64,000 bases of DNA from Odobenus rosmarus divergens (GCF_000321225.1 NW_004450464.1:1599567-1663566), one strand, 5' to 3'. Shown: positions 24,831 through 37,489, counted from the stretch's first letter. The notes: a model not told the origin generated them from the sequence alone. Numbers and translations are program-made.

Positions 24831-26318
24831 TTACTCTAAACAATGTTCCCTGAATTTATGGGTGATTGTAACTGTAAGCTTTATTAATTGATGATTATCT
24901 TGGGAAGATAAAGATAAAGCAATTGGCTTTTTTCTCTTCTTGATTAACTTGGAGATAGTTCCTCCCATATTCTGGTATCAACTTTTTGTGTGGAAAACTC
25001 TGATATCCCATTGATTTTCCTTTCTTATAAGTGACCTTTGTATTAAACCTCCCAAATAATGCTTCCTTATTCATGAAAGTCCAATTACTATACAAGGATT
25101 TATCTTGGAGTTGAACATTCTAATAATATAAATATATGTGCCTATATGGTCTATCTTGGCCCAACATAGACAATTTTTTAATTGCTTTATCTTCTATATT
25201 TCTGTTTCATTGGAAGGATGGAGAGGATTCATTTTGGTTTTTTTTCTCTCACCATTTTTCTTTATGATTTTTACTATCTTTGGGGTCCAATCTTTCTTTT
25301 TTTCTTTGTAATTTAGTTTTTTTCTAAAATGATTTCATCGATAATCCTATTTCTTCCATGAATCCTACTAGTTTCAGTTTCACTCACTGGCTATCTCTTC
25401 CCCAAGTTCTTGTATTTCACTTCATAGGTCTTTATATGCTTTAAATTGTTAAAATTTATGCTGCCATGTATGAATGTTCTTTGGATTTTTCATCTGTTTT
25501 GTAGTAATATGTTTCTGATGATTAAGAGAGTTGATACGTTCTTTTAAAATATTTGATCTTATAATATTTTTCATGGATGCTAAGCAAATTCCTTTGTTAT
25601 TCCTCATATAGGAATGTTGAATTTCCTTGACTAGCTAATAGCAGAAGTTTCTTGCAGAAAGTGGGAAACAAGTTATGGAATTTGTGCAAGCACGGTGGCC
25701 CAAGGGTTCTCTCATTGTTTGCTATAGTGATAAACTGTTGCCTTGTGTTTGGGGCTATTATAGAGCTGCTGCTGTTCTAATTCCTGGAACCCAAACTGGT
25801 TTGGAACAGTTTCCATTTATAGGCTTATCTTCTTCTGTTTCCTGCTGCCCTGCCACGAGTGTACAAACTTATTATTCCCCCCCGCCCCAGAATGATTCAC
25901 TCAGTGTTAGCAGTTATGTTTTTATGTGTTTTCTGAGATTTTTCCGTTGAGTGTTTTGCTCAGTATTCTCTCTCCACTTCTCTGAGGACTCCTGTCCTGT
26001 TAGCTCTTAACTCTGCTACAACATTTTTATAAACACTGATTGGGACCTTCTCCTCTGGGTTCATAGATTTGCTTGTGGATTTCTAGTGATCTACCACTGC
26101 TAGGTCCCTCATCCTTTTAGTTGTTTCTTCTGACTTACCCTAGGCTGCTTCTTACTCAGTTCAGAATTGTTTGTGACAGCATGTTGCATGATTTGTTGGA
26201 ATGAGGGGTCTTTCTTTGTCTCATGCTCTTGTTGAAAATAATGTGTATAGTTTTTATTTTTGTTTTTTTCCTTCTTGTTTCTAGGAGAAGTAAGATGATT
26301 TAGAACTAAGGTGCTACT
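24831..26318. other. Unassigned unique DNA
   Basis: A 91-codon plus frame (25675-25950) has no known domain. T-rich stretches at 25230-25330. No repeat assigned. Confidence 0.4.
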
Positions 26319-26520
26319 GGGCGCCTGGGTGGCTCGGTTGGTTAGTGACTGTCTTCGGCTCAGGTCATGATCCCAGGGTCCTGGGATCGAGCCCCGCATC
26401 GGGCTCCTGGCTCAGCAGGGAGCCTGCTTCTCCTTCTGCCTCTGCCTCTCCCCCTGCTCATGCTCTCTCTCTCTCTATCTCTGTGTCTCAAATGAATAAA
26501 TAAAATCTTTAAAAAAAAAA
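26319..26520 (+). mobile_element. Carnivore SINE, full length
   Basis: Head 'gggcgcctgggtggctcggt', an A-box-like stretch at 26330-26341, a B-box-like stretch 'gggatcgagcccc' at 26383-26395, a CT-rich region and the tail 'aaataaaatcttt' plus A run. It is close to the canonical arctoid consensus. No convincing target-site duplication found. Confidence 0.96.
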
Positions 26521-27544
26521 AGAATCCTGAATTCTTGTGTCTTACTTTGTGCAATTTTTTCCCATTTTTTTTTCAACATGTACCTGCAGGTTTAACTCCA
26601 GGGGCATTCCATCTGTTCACACAGTGCTTTTCAAACTGATGTGACATTGGGAATCATGGCACACAGAAGAGCTATTTAGTGTTAAAATGTAGAATTGAGC
26701 AAAGTCAGATTATTTTATTCTAATATATCCATCTCCTGAAATTCTCCTCCTAGTACCTTTTACTATATAATGTTATATTTTGCAGGCACCCATATTTCAA
26801 TCCTTATTCACACTGAGGATTCAAATCTGGATAATTTCATTTTTCAGATAGCGTTCATTCTTTGTAAGAAAAGAGAAAATAACAGCATTTCCTGAATGTT
26901 TCTAAGGTATTTTAGTACTTACTTGTCTTTTTGCAATAGCCACCTGCTGACTTTTTGAGTAAGTTCTTACTTTTTCAATCAGAAATTCTTCCGGGCTATA
27001 CCTTATGTCCAACTAAGACACTGTTGCTAATTAATTGAGTTTGTTTTTTCTCTTCAACTATTTTAATTTTGTTTCACAATCCCTTCATAGAAGAAACACC
27101 AGTCAAAGTAACGTGACATCTTCATCTTAATTTTGTCAGTTCTTAAGTGGGAAACTTATGTAATTCTTGCTGCCTAATGTGCCAGTATAGTGGTTGAGAG
27201 AGTGATCTAGAAAAAGTGCCATGTGAGACACAGTCTGTCTTCAGGGAACACTGCAGTTGAAATTATTGAATGAATTTCTGTCACTATTTACTTTGATCCC
27301 AGTTCTGCATTTATATTTTGCTCATTGGGAATGGGATATGGAGGGGTAGCGTCTTCTTTATCCCCCACAGCACTGAGCACAGTGCTTGGCCAAGAGTAGA
27401 AAGTCAATAGTTACTGAACTAGTGAAAGAATGATTGAGGTTTTATTAAATACTTGTGTTGCTTATTCATAATATGAAACAAACAAGAGTAGAATTTGAAA
27501 AAGAAAGTGATAGTGATTAATTGAAATATTAGGGTACAGATTTA
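26521..27544. other. Mostly unassigned DNA with a short MIR/L2-end trace
   Basis: 27365-27425 ('cactgagcacagtgcttggc' then 'agtcaatagttactgaac') resembles the L2/MIR 3' end in plus orientation. 26622 onward ('cagtgcttttcaaactgatg') resembles the start of a hAT-type MER element, but too little survives to assign it. Confidence 0.35.
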
Positions 27545-27665
27545 CTCAGTCATCCATTGAGTGAATTTTCACTGGGCACCTACTATTTGCTGAGCACTCT
27601 TCAGGGTGGAGGGTATGTCGATGAATCCCTCCCTCATGGACCTCTCACCGTCTAATTTGGGAAAG
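27545..27665 (-). repeat. L2-type LINE 3' end
   Basis: 'gggcacctactatttgctga', 'gcactcttcagggtgg' and 'cctccctcatggacctctca' match the reverse-complement L2 3' end (cctactatgtgccaggcact ... ccctgccctcatggagctta). Confidence 0.65.
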
Positions 27666-28590
27666 GCTCTGGTGACTACCTTTGTGGTTTTGGTCTTTTC
27701 TTAAAAATATAAAAAACAATCAACTGAAGTAGTTCTCCAAAATAGCTCACCTTTGTAATATTAAAAATACCCCAGAAATTCTTAAAATGTATTTTAGGTA
27801 ACAAAATCAATCCAATTTTAATAGTATAACCATTTATTCACTTACAATTTCTCTCTGGTGGTTGGGTTTTGGCAGACATGATGTGATAGGTATTATACAT
27901 GGACCCATATTGCAACAAACTGGGTTATAATGGAGCTCTAACGTGTAAATACTAACAAACCGAGATGCTGCAAAGTCAAAGTGAATTATCCATGCTATGG
28001 CACACATGCAATTTTAGTATGCCTTGTTAGTATACATGTCAGCTATATTTTGGTTTTCCCTCTTTATACAGTTATTACCATCCAGGAGAGACATATGGTG
28101 TGTCAACAGTATAGCTTATTAAGGTGTTTGAGGAAGAAATATTAAGAATGTTCACCAGATGGTGTTTAGCTCCATAAGAGTGCAAATGATTACCTGGTAG
28201 TTGCTACTGTCTCCTCTCCTTGATATTCATATATAACTTATAGTACTTGTGGAAACAACATTTTTAAAACACCAACGTCTTATCTTTGAAGAGCTCTCTG
28301 TATGTTACTGTACATTTGTTTGGTGTTAACTGACTACTCCTATTATCTCCAACTGTAAAACTACCCATTTAAAGTATAAAGAAAAGGCACCTGTCTCCAT
28401 GTGTTTCCAGAATCCTAATTAAACAGAAATCTGATGCCACCTCCCAGAGCTCCCATTCATGTGTGTGCATTCAAAAATGAAATATTTTACTATTATTATA
28501 AAAATGGTTAATTCATAACTGTATAAAAATCAACAGGAAAGGAAGAACAAGAGGAAAGCAACAAATCTAAAATACAAAACCTACTTCAAG
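27666..28590. other. Unassigned unique DNA
   Basis: No feature recognised. Confidence 0.4.
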
Positions 28591-28604
28591 AAGTTACATA
28601 TAGG

Positions 28605-28799
28605 GGTGCCAGGGTGACTCAGTCAGTTAAGCATCCAACTCTTGATTTTGGCTCAGGTCATGATCTCAGGGTCAAGAGATCGAGTCCCACATGGGGTTCT
28701 GCACTGGGTGTGGAGCCTAAAGATTCTCTCTCTCCCTCTGCCCCTCTCCTGTCTCTGCTCGCACTCTCATGCTCTCTTGTTCTCTCTCCCTCAATCGAA
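28605..28799 (+). mobile_element. Carnivore SINE, older subfamily
   Basis: Head 'ggggtgccagggtgactcag' then 'catccaactcttgattttgg', a core diagnostic of an older, family-wide carnivore SINE rather than the arctoid subfamily elsewhere in this window. The tail is CT-rich and lacks the AATAAA-type end. A target-site duplication of 14 bp with one mismatch (aagttacatatagg at 28591-28604, aagttatatatagg at 28800-28813) bounds it. Confidence 0.94.
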
Positions 28800-28813
28800 A
28801 AGTTATATATAGG

Positions 28814-29815
28814 AAAGCTCAGTAAATGAGTTGTAAAAGAAAAAAGAAAATATGTGCTATGCTGTATGGTTTAAGAGGTAGCTTCATATAAAGCAGAAAG
28901 AGACCAAGGCTAATAACCTGCCAGGGTGTGTGGTAGGAGAAATTAACATGGATCAAATCAATAATACCCCCATTATGTGATGGTGGACAGCCAAAGAATA
29001 ATAGAAAGCAAGAAAATGTTTTGCATAACCACTTAAACTGTTAGATTTCTGAACGTGGGAAAGCCAGATGCCTTATGGCTAACTGCAGCTGGAAAAGTAA
29101 CAAATCAGAGGTCAACCTAATGATAGTGTAAAATTAGTGCAACTGCTTTGTAGGCAGTATATGCTCTTTTTTGTGGAGGAAAGAAAAAAGTTCTTGCTTG
29201 ATTCTATGATGAACACGTGCATTTTTTGCTGTACTAGATTCTTAAGTCATTATCAAAATTTCACTTTGTCTTCAGATAATAGGAACCCTTTGGTTCACCT
29301 GTTAGAGAATCTGATACCATGGGATATGGACTGAGCTAGGGGAAGAGCCTTTGTTTAAATCATATGCGAAGGTGGAGTCACTTCAACTGAAAAGATGCCA
29401 GTGCTTCATCTGTCGGTATCAACATGAACAGCCTATCTAGAGAGAAGCACGAAAGTTGGTCACAACAAATACAGAGTTGGGCCCCATTAATTTCATAGAG
29501 GTTGGGATTAGCCAATTCTAAAACTTACATGCTCTGCTACCGCAACTTTCATGCTCAATTTCCCCTCACACCAGTGACCTAGATAGAACTTCTCCCTAAT
29601 TACTAAAACTGCCACGCTTTTCCATGGATTGATGTCCTTACCATGCTATTCCATGAGCCTGGAGTGAAATTCTCTGCTTTAGTTATGCCAGCTAATGCAT
29701 ATTTGTGTTTCAGTTTCCAAACCAAATGACCCACCTCCAAGAAGTAGTTTGCAAATTCCGAAGAAAACATGTTTGACAGCACTTGGTTGAGGATATGAGT
29801 AATGGGCAGAACAGA
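28814..29815. other. Unassigned unique DNA
   Basis: No gene or repeat recognised. Confidence 0.4.
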
Positions 29816-29990
29816 TTGGATTCCAGTTCTCCAAATTACTCATTGTGTGACCTTGAACAAGTCACTAGTATATGTGAGCCTGAATTCCGATTTGTATCAA
29901 ATTAGAATAAGAATACTAAACTCACTGGGTTTTAGAAGGGTAAAATGAGATGATATTTGTAAAGTATGCCCAGTACAGTATCTGAATCCA
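29816..29990 (+). repeat. MIR SINE
   Basis: 'gattccagttctccaaatta', 'tgtgaccttgaacaagtcac', 'taaaatgagatgatatttgt' and 'aaagtatgcccagtacagta' follow the MIR consensus from core to 3' end. Diverged but in correct order. Confidence 0.8.
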
Positions 29991-30035
29991 CAAAAGGCGA
30001 TGCAGTGTTTTATGGTACTGATGCCAATGAATAAT

Positions 30036-30240
30036 TTTAGTGCTCGCTATATGCCAGATGTTCTTCTTAGGGAACTTTATGTGTAACAACTCATTTAGTA
30101 GTTACTGTTAGCATCTCTGTTGTAAAATATGTACACTGAAGCAGAGAGGGACTGGAAAACCTGCCCACTGTCCCATGTCAGAAAATGGCAGAGATAGAAT
30201 TTGACCCAAGGGATGTGGCTCCAAAGCCCACACTTCCCTT
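30036..30240 (-). repeat. MIR SINE
   Basis: 'gctcgctatatgccagatg', 'acactgaagcagagaggga', 'aatggcagagatagaatttg' and 'acccaag..gctccaaagcccac' follow reverse MIR order. It lies close to the plus-strand MIR at 29.8 kb, so the two form an inverted pair. Confidence 0.75.
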
Positions 30241-30364
30241 CCTCCCTACCATGACTACTACTTGCCCTATTGTTACTCCTTCTCCTTCTAATCTGACTAC
30301 TCACACACTGCTTCAGTGCTTATCACATTGCTTTATACTTTATTACCTTATCTGGATTGCTCAA

Positions 30365-30480
30365 ACTACAACTAGTTTAAGAGCTCCTTGAGGGTGATTT
30401 ATTTATCTTTTCTGGCCATCTAGGATGCCTGGCCCATACTAAACACTCATTAAATATTTACTGAAGAATGAATTAACAAA
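30365..30480 (+). repeat. L2-type LINE 3' end
   Basis: 'aagagctccttgagggtgat', 'atgcctggcccatactaaac' and 'atatttactgaagaatgaat' match the L2 3' end in sense orientation. Confidence 0.7.
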
Positions 30481-30619
30481 GTCCAATAAACAGAACATTT
30501 TAAGAATTATAAATTAGCTAGAAGACTCTGTACTGATCTCTACTACTCTACAGACATGTTTTATATTTTGAATATATAAATTATAAGAATTACTAAAATT
30601 GACAAATTTTGTTTAGGTG

Positions 30620-30712
30620 TGTATGTATACATATAGGTATACACACATTTTATATGTAAGGGCATATATGTATTTATGTATATATGGAAAGAGAGAGAGA
30701 GAGAAAGAGAAG
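30620..30712 (+). repeat. (TATG)/(TA)-rich tract and (GA)n
   Basis: Imperfect TATG/TACA repeats run into a GA run at about 30691-30710. Confidence 0.8.
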
Positions 30713-31017
30713 ACCTGTTTGTTCTGTCTTTTGATTGTGAATTCTAAATAGAAAATACCAACTAGTCTTCACTGTTAAGCTATATTCATGGCCTTATTCC
30801 TTTCAGCTCAATTTATTTGGTTTTGGCATGTCTGAAAGTTGTGTCAGAAGAAACAAGCCTCCTGACTACCTAAGTGGGATTTTGGTGATATTTTTAAAGC
30901 ATTAATAACAAACAAGCAAATGATTCTTTCAGGTATTAATTTTCTGCCAACTAACCACATGTTTACAAACATTAAAGCAGCAGATATGTACATGGTTTGA
31001 ACTCAGTCTCAGGCTCC

Positions 31018-31094
<77 letters not shown>
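31018..31094 (+). repeat. Compound (TG)n(TA)n microsatellite
   Basis: (TG)8, (TA)n, a second (TG)3 block and a second (TA)n of about 18 units. Frames through it on both strands encode only Tyr/Ile and Thr/His runs and are not genes. Confidence 0.97.
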
Positions 31095-31097
<3 letters not shown>

Positions 31098-31580
31098 CAT
31101 CCTAAAGAAATCTTCACACAGGTACATAAGGGAATATGTAGCAGGACATTTATTGGAACATTTGTAACAAAGGGAACAAATGGAACAAAAATTGAAATAT
31201 TTGTTTTTGGTGGCAGAAATAGGAGGCAACCTAGATGTCTGTTGCTAGGGGAGTGGATGGGGAAAACCCAGCAGGTACGCATCAAGAGATACTCTGCAAC
31301 AGTTAGACACAATAAATTCAGTGCATCCATAGCAACATGGGCAGAATTTAAAGGTCTAGTGTTGATTGAGAAAAGTTAGGATGAATTCTAGAGCATAACA
31401 CCATTTATAAGAATGAACAATACAGGTACAGAAATATACCTTTTGCAAATTTCCCCCCAAAAGATACAGATTAAACACATTAGAGTCTTAACTCTAAGTG
31501 GAGGAGACAGAAAGGATTGACAGGAGGGAGGGTATAAGGATAAATGGGAATAAATAAATAAAACAGAGAATAATGTTGAT
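31095..31580 (+). mobile_element. Old LINE-1 (L1M-type) 3' end
   Basis: 'aagaaatcttcacacaggta', 'ggacatttattggaacattt', 'ggaggcaacctagatgtctg', 'agcataacaccatttataag' and a late 'aggagggagggtataagg' block follow the old L1 ORF2/3' UTR order. It lacks the carnivore-specific 3' UTR and is strongly diverged. It begins directly at a microsatellite that probably grew beside it. Confidence 0.7.
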
Positions 31581-31644
31581 ATGCCATAATCTGATGATTC
31601 TGAGCTCATTCACTACACCCGAGGAATGAAATTAAGTGAAATTA

Positions 31645-31772
31645 AATGGAATATGAATAATATAGTGCTTTCCTCATAAAAGAGGTGATGAGGATTAAAT
31701 GAGTTAATACTTAAAAGCACACTTCCAATACTCCCTGGCACAGAAATACTCAATAATGTTCACTATTCACTC
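31645..31772 (+). repeat. MIR SINE
   Basis: 'gatgaggattaaatgagtta', 'aatactccctggcacagaaa' and 'tactcaataatgttcactat' match the MIR 3' half. Confidence 0.75.
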
Positions 31773-33089
31773 ATGTATGTAACTTGCTTAGCTCCAAAAG
31801 GCATTTTAGTTGTGAAGCCAGGTATCTGGGAAACATATTTTAATCTTAAATTGCTTGTTTATCTATTTTACCATGATGTCAATAAAAAGTTAATGATTAA
31901 ATATTTATAACTTTTCTATTTCTTCTTACATCTTCATTTAACCAGTTCTTCTTTCCTTATAGCTATAAGAATTTCAGATACTTACATGTAATTGTATATA
32001 TCTTCAGATGAATTGAAAGAAGAAAAAGACACATTTGCTTAGAGCATAAGGGATTTTAGCCAACGTCGGTGAATCAAAGGGTTTTAATTCACAAGGGTGC
32101 AAATTCATTTAGGCCTGTCATATCCTACAAAGGAAAATCATCAACCAGAAAGGGGCAGTCAGGCATGATATTAAACAGCTGAATGTGTCAAAATAATCAC
32201 TCTGTGGTTACGGAGTCCCATTCAGTACCTCTGAGCTTGAGCTGTTGGCCATTGTGTGGGATTTTCACCCTTCTTGATAAATTGACCTGTTTTTTTCTAA
32301 TATAATTATCATGAGGTTTTCTCTGAAATGCAAATTTAAATTGAATAAGTCCACTGAGTCATAGTTCTTGAAATATTTTACTTAAATATTAAATAAATTC
32401 AATTTGTAAAGGGATTTGGATATGGGGGAATGTGGGGGGGTTGTTTTGTTTTTGTTTTTTTGCTGTTTATTGGTACAAGGTAGAATTGGACATACTTACT
32501 AAAGAATACCTAATTGCCTGAACAGCTAAATAGAAATAATTAGACAACTACAAGGTACATTCCTCATAGAGGTGTGTGAAAGCCACTGGTTTTTTAGGCC
32601 TAGCAGTATACTTCTAGAAAGGTTCATTTTCAGGTCACTCAGCTGCCTGACTTCGGTGAACTGAAAAATTCACTGAATTATTAATAAAGAACAACTTACT
32701 TTAATGTTTCCCTTTAGAGTTAGTGAGGAAAAGCAGAGAAAAAAAGTACAAAAACTTCTTTATGTAATCAAAAACCTATATTTGGAGTAATATATGATCA
32801 GAAAAGAAATTTATTGTCAGTTTTCACAGGACATAATTTCATCAAGAGGCTTGGAAATATTTTGTTTTATTTCAGTAAATTAAGAGGGAGACAGACCGTA
32901 ATAAATTGCTCCTTAGTGAAGTCTTTTCATCTGAATACTAAAGAAAAGATTTGCAGACAGTCATTGAGATAGGTATATATATTCACTTTTGAATTATATC
33001 TATTTGTAGAGATATTTGCGCCAAAATATTGCCTTGCAACTTGGGTATGTTTATTATTTGTTGTTTATGCTGTTAACCTTCAAAACAAA
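31773..33089. other. Repeat-poor unique DNA
   Basis: No exon or repeat recognised. The part at about 32040-32300 has mixed base composition, several CpGs and short regulatory-type motifs (see findings). A G run followed by (GTTTT)n-like text lies at 32433-32461. Confidence 0.4.
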
Positions 33090-33480
33090 ACTGCCAGTTA
33101 TTTTACTGGCAAAAATGTTGTATTTGGGAACAGCAGAGAATTAAAATCTGGGACAAGCAAGCTAAGGCAAAACAATAGGCAAGTCCAGAGAACAAAGGAG
33201 AGGGGGATGTTGGGAGGGCTGTTAAACACAAAAAATCCATTAGAGTAAACTGAAAGTTGGAAGTATAATGCCTTTTCATTGGCTGAGTTGTGACAGTCTG
33301 TCATTGGCTGGGCTGTTGTTGCTGGGGAAGGAGGAAAGCATTCCACCTGCTGACATAGTAAAGTAGTAGCCTAATTAGTACCTTCATGAAAGCTGCCTCT
33401 CTTCCTGTTGGGTCTGCAAATGACAAGTCATAGAGGGTGAGCACTCTCCTTGGAAGCTTCCTGACTCCATTTTAAATGAG
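33090..33480. repeat. Possible old LTR-like sequence with a duplicated CCAAT-type motif
   Basis: Two direct copies of tcattggctg (33276-33285 and 33301-33310) lie in a stretch whose composition and phrasing recall an LTR. ATTGG is the reverse of CCAAT. I cannot assign a family and it may be unique DNA. Confidence 0.3.
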
Positions 33481-34339
33481 GTTTCCTTTTATTAATTTTC
33501 ACAACGTTTGTCACCAATCAAAAGTCATCAATAGTCTAATATCCCACTGGCCCTGGCAGCCAAAAATTTATTTGACGCAGTATACTCATACATTAGTCAT
33601 TACCCAAATTATTATCGGAGTCATAAAAGGCTTATTGCATTTAAGAACTGATGCCAGTATTTAAAAAACATAAAAAAAAACTATGAGAGTTTAGATAAAA
33701 ACAAAATATTGTAATCTGATTATACACAAAATGAATAACTTTGTAACTTAAGAGCTTGAAATTAAATCTTTGGAAAGAAACACTCTTTCCCATATGTTAA
33801 AGTAACACATTTGCTTTTCATTTTTATCTTGGTTATTCTTACCAATATTTGTATTTAAAATATTTGTATTCTTCATATTATAAGAGTGAAATATTCTCAT
33901 TTAGAAAAAAATGCAATGGTTAAAATTATCGAGGAAAATACTAAAATAATCCATTAATTAAAAAAATGATTTTACATTTGTTTTTGCTCCCCTTTTTGTC
34001 TATATTTTTGAAAATTAAGTTAAAATTATACTCTATGGAAGTATTTACTATTTCTAAAGAATTATATATCATGAAAGATCTCTAAAAGTGTAAATGTTTT
34101 AAAATAATTTATTTCTACAACATAATAACCTTTGTGTGAATATTCCATAATTTAACCATTAACAATGCATATTTTTATTGGTTTTAATTTTATAAACATT
34201 TGCATATGAAAAGTTCCAGAATGGAAACTTCTAGAATGAAGGACATACCTTTTTAAGTTTCTTAATGCTATTAGCACAGTCTTTTGCCAGCAGTTTATAT
34301 AAATTTGCAAGTTCATATTGAGTGCCTCTTCGAACACAT
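33481..34339. other. Unassigned AT-rich DNA
   Basis: No feature recognised. Confidence 0.4.
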
Positions 34340-34860
34340 GCTTGCTAACATTATTTCAATTTTTTAATTGTTTTCATTTGTATTTCTGTAATTCCTATTG
34401 AAATTCAATATTTCTATCAAATGTTTACTAGTTATAATTGTTCCTTTTCTAAATTTTCTCTTATCATAGCTTTGGATTCTTTATTCTTCAAAGGCTTTAT
34501 ATTTTTATTCTAATTAATTTGAATGAGTTCCCTATATTAATGTTACCTTTTGTTTGTTACATTTATAGACTACATGTCTTTAATCTTTTTGCTTTTTATC
34601 TTAACAATGTTTTTCACCTTTATGAATTTGTCTTTTGTTTAATTGTATAAAATGATCTTTTAGTCTTGATTGCCTGTACACAGAAAATCTTCCCTCATTC
34701 CAAAATCAGAATTATATTCACTTATGTGTTTTTCCCCATTTTAAAGTTTTCATATACATATATATATTATACATTTATCTATATATACATACGCATATAT
34801 ATATTTAATCCCTTAGTTTTTCTAGATATGATTGTGGTATACAGTATGAGATACAACATC
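34340..34860 (-). mobile_element. Very old LINE-1 ORF2 relic
   Basis: In antisense order: 'tttcatttgtatttctgtaa', 'gaatgagttccctatattaa', 'cttaacaatgtttttcacct', 'tgaatttgtcttttgtttaa' and 'cagaaaatcttccctcattc'. This follows the antisense of old L1 ORF2 C-terminal/3' region. A TA-rich run lies at 34750-34804. Confidence 0.5.
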
Positions 34861-34990
34861 TAAGACTTTCCTCCAAATATTATTTTATCATCTATTATTT
34901 TTTTACCCACTGATTTAAATTTTAAGGCAAATACAGTATATATGAAACTTAAGATAGGTTAATATAGGTTCATTTATGTACTATATTTTA

Positions 34991-35196
34991 TTTTATTATT
35001 ATTTTTTTTAATTTTATTTATTTATTTGACAGAGAAAGAGACACAGCGAGAGAGGGAACACAAGCAGGGGGAGTGGGAGAGGGAGAAGCAGGGTCCCAGC
35101 TAAGCAGGGAGCCCGATGCGGGGCTCGATCCCAGGACCCTGGGACCATGACCTGAGCCGAAGGCAGACGCTTAACAACTGAGCCACCCAGGCGCCC
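34991..35196 (-). mobile_element. Carnivore SINE, young-type subfamily
   Basis: Tail 'attttatttatttatttgac' then 'gacacagcgagagagggaac', 'gatgcggggctcgatcccag' and head 'gccacccaggcgccc'. Target-site duplication of 15 bp with one mismatch (atgtactatatttta at 34976-34990, atatactatatttta at 35197-35211). Confidence 0.97.
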
Positions 35197-35330
35197 ATAT
35201 ACTATATTTTAAAATGATCTTTCAAATGTTCTTCTAATAGTACTTTACAGTTGTACTAACTGACGCTTTGGAGTATGTGTTAATATACTGTTGAGCCATC
35301 TCCCCTGGTTCGTCACACCTCACCACTGCC

Positions 35331-35430
35331 TCTTCTTTTCCTGATTTTGATTTTCTTTTCCCTTTCTTTCCCCTCTTCCTATTTCCTTTTATCTCTTTCT
35401 TCTTTTCCTTACTCTTCTTTTTCCTACTTT
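35331..35430 (+). repeat. Polypyrimidine (CT-rich) tract
   Basis: About 100 bases of almost pure T and C on the plus strand, irregular in unit. Could form triplex DNA. Confidence 0.75.
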
Positions 35431-35498
35431 GTTTTTGACTTTTCGTTTGTTAGTTTTTAATTTACTAACTAACCGGCAGCACTGGCATTATTTCCTTA

Positions 35499-35499
<1 letters not shown>

Positions 35500-35540
<41 letters not shown>
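35500..35540 (+). repeat. (TG)n microsatellite
   Basis: Short TA lead followed by about 17 TG units. Confidence 0.96.
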
Positions 35541-35544
<4 letters not shown>

Positions 35545-36404
35545 AAACATGCCATGATTCTAAGGAGGATAAAAACAGTTATGAGATTTATTCAGAACAT
35601 CCATATATTATACTGTTCCTGTAACTCGTCACTTCATGCACACATAAACATACACAAGTGGAAATTGATGTTTATAATGAGCACTGTACACAGTACTAAA
35701 TATTCCTTCAACTTGAAAAGAAGGATAAAAAATAGTTCATTATAATTAAGCAATTGAGATATGCCCTTTTGGACAGATGCTCCTTTTTCTTGCTCAATCT
35801 CTGTTCTGAGCTGCCAAATGCATCAGTTAAAAAAAAAACCCATCTTCAGTAACAATGCATCAGCATGTTCTGATAATTTTTCCAAATCACATTACCAGAT
35901 AGTAACTGTGCTCTGAACTTTCATTTCAATGAAGTGAATTTCAATTCTTTTATCCATTCCTTGTACAAATATTGACTGAATACCTCTCAGGCACCTAGGA
36001 TACAGGCCCCATTTTCCTTGGGCAGTATTTGAGTAGGGGTAGGATGAAGCAGGGTTGGACCAGCCGCATGTAATAGAGACATGTATAAGATCAATACTAA
36101 CTGTAGTGAGCATCGTGATGGAAATAACACAGGCAGATACGTGTAAGAGGTAATATCACTGGGGCACGGCTGCTTTAGACAAAGTAATAAGGAAATACCT
36201 TGCTGGTTGATAATTGATTTGTAACCATTTGACTTTAAGGGAGACATCAGATTTCCCCAAAGTAGAGATGGAGACCAGAGACTGTTCAACCAAGCCTCGT
36301 GGGTCATGAAAGGGACTTTGATTTTATTAAAATAGGGACTGGAATCACACTTTGATACCTTACATTATAGTACTTAAATTTTTTCAACGAACATAGAATG
36401 TCTT
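35541..36404. other. Mostly unassigned DNA with an L2-end trace
   Basis: 35945-36010 ('cttttatccattccttgtac', 'actgaatacctctcaggcac') reads as a minus-strand L2 3' end. The rest is unrecognised. Overlapping minus frames at 35892-36307 have no domain. Confidence 0.4.
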
Positions 36405-36755
36405 CCCAGCTTTATTGAGATATAATTGACATATAATATTATGTACCTGTACAGTGTAATGATTTGATATGTGTATATAATGTGAAATGATTGCCACAAT
36501 TAGTTAACACATCCATCAACTTTTGTGGTAAGAACTTTTAAAATCTACTCTCTTAGCAACTTTCAAATATGCGATACATCATTGTTAACTATAGTCACCA
36601 TGCTGTGTGTTACATCCCCAGCACGTGTTCATCTTATAACTGGAAGTTTATACTCTCTGACCGTCTTCAGCTATTTCCCCCAATTGGTGTTATCGGCAAC
36701 CACCAATCTGTTCTCTGTTTCTATGAGCTTGGTTTATTTTAGGTTCCACATTCAA
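36405..36755 (-). mobile_element. Old LINE-1 3' end (L1MA/L1MB-like)
   Basis: Opens with 'cagctttattgagatataat' + 'tgacatataat', then 'tgatttgatatgtgtatata', 'aatgattgccacaattagtt', 'aactatagtcaccatgctgt' and 'cttataactggaagtttat', and ends near 'ttctctgtttctatgagctt'. This is the characteristic antisense 3' end of mammal-wide L1 families. Confidence 0.9.
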
Positions 36756-37489
36756 CTTACATTTTAGGTTTACTTTAAAGCACTGTTTCCCACTTTTCAC
36801 ATGTCCCATTGATAATTTAACAATTTCTGCTGAAGACTCTTTTCTGCGAGTACTATGGATATAATGTTTACTAGTCTTGCACAATGTGTGATAAACCTCC
36901 CCAAACTCTTTGATGAGCTCACATATCTCATCCATTGAGAAATTTAGACACGATCATAATTCTATAGCTCTTTCGTTTGAACTTATTAAAATATATAACA
37001 GCCCAAAGACCCTGTTTCTTTGTCCCAGGTTCTTTATGTTTATAGAAATTCTTGTAGGCACATGTGTAATATTATTGCAGTAGCAGTGTTTGTTGTTTCA
37101 GGATTCAACAGAGCCTGGATGCATGCTTATGTGATCAGAACATGTTTGCATAAAGGTATTAGGAAATATGATTATGTAAGGCACTGATAATCAGAAATCG
37201 CCTTTATAATGCTTCTCACATTCGGGATACACCCCTACAGTTTCTTTTAACCTTCACAGTGAAACAGGCAGGTGAAGCAGAGATATTATAGATGGGGTAA
37301 TTGAAGCTAAATGAATATAGTCTAGGTACTGGCTTTGCTATTTATTAAAGAGCAGAGCTCTGGGGGGGAAAAACAGCCTCCAAAGTTTAGTACAAATTCT
37401 ATTTGAAATAAAACACTGTGAAACAGAAAGCAAAATGCAATTATTTAAAGTTGTAGCATACTTACTAGAGAGATTTCAAAAATAAAAAC
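36756..37489. other. Unassigned DNA with a possible MIR trace
   Basis: 37240-37360 ('aaccttcacagtgaaacagg' ... 'gatggggtaattgaagctaa') loosely follows reverse MIR order. Nothing else recognised. Confidence 0.35.

Noticed and set aside
26319..26395. tRNA gene suggested by A- and B-box-like strings
   Set aside because: This is the tRNA-related head of a carnivore SINE; no cloverleaf with paired acceptor stem was found.
30929..31379. Open frames of 85-133 codons on both strands
   Set aside because: They read through the compound (TG)n(TA)n microsatellite and an old L1.
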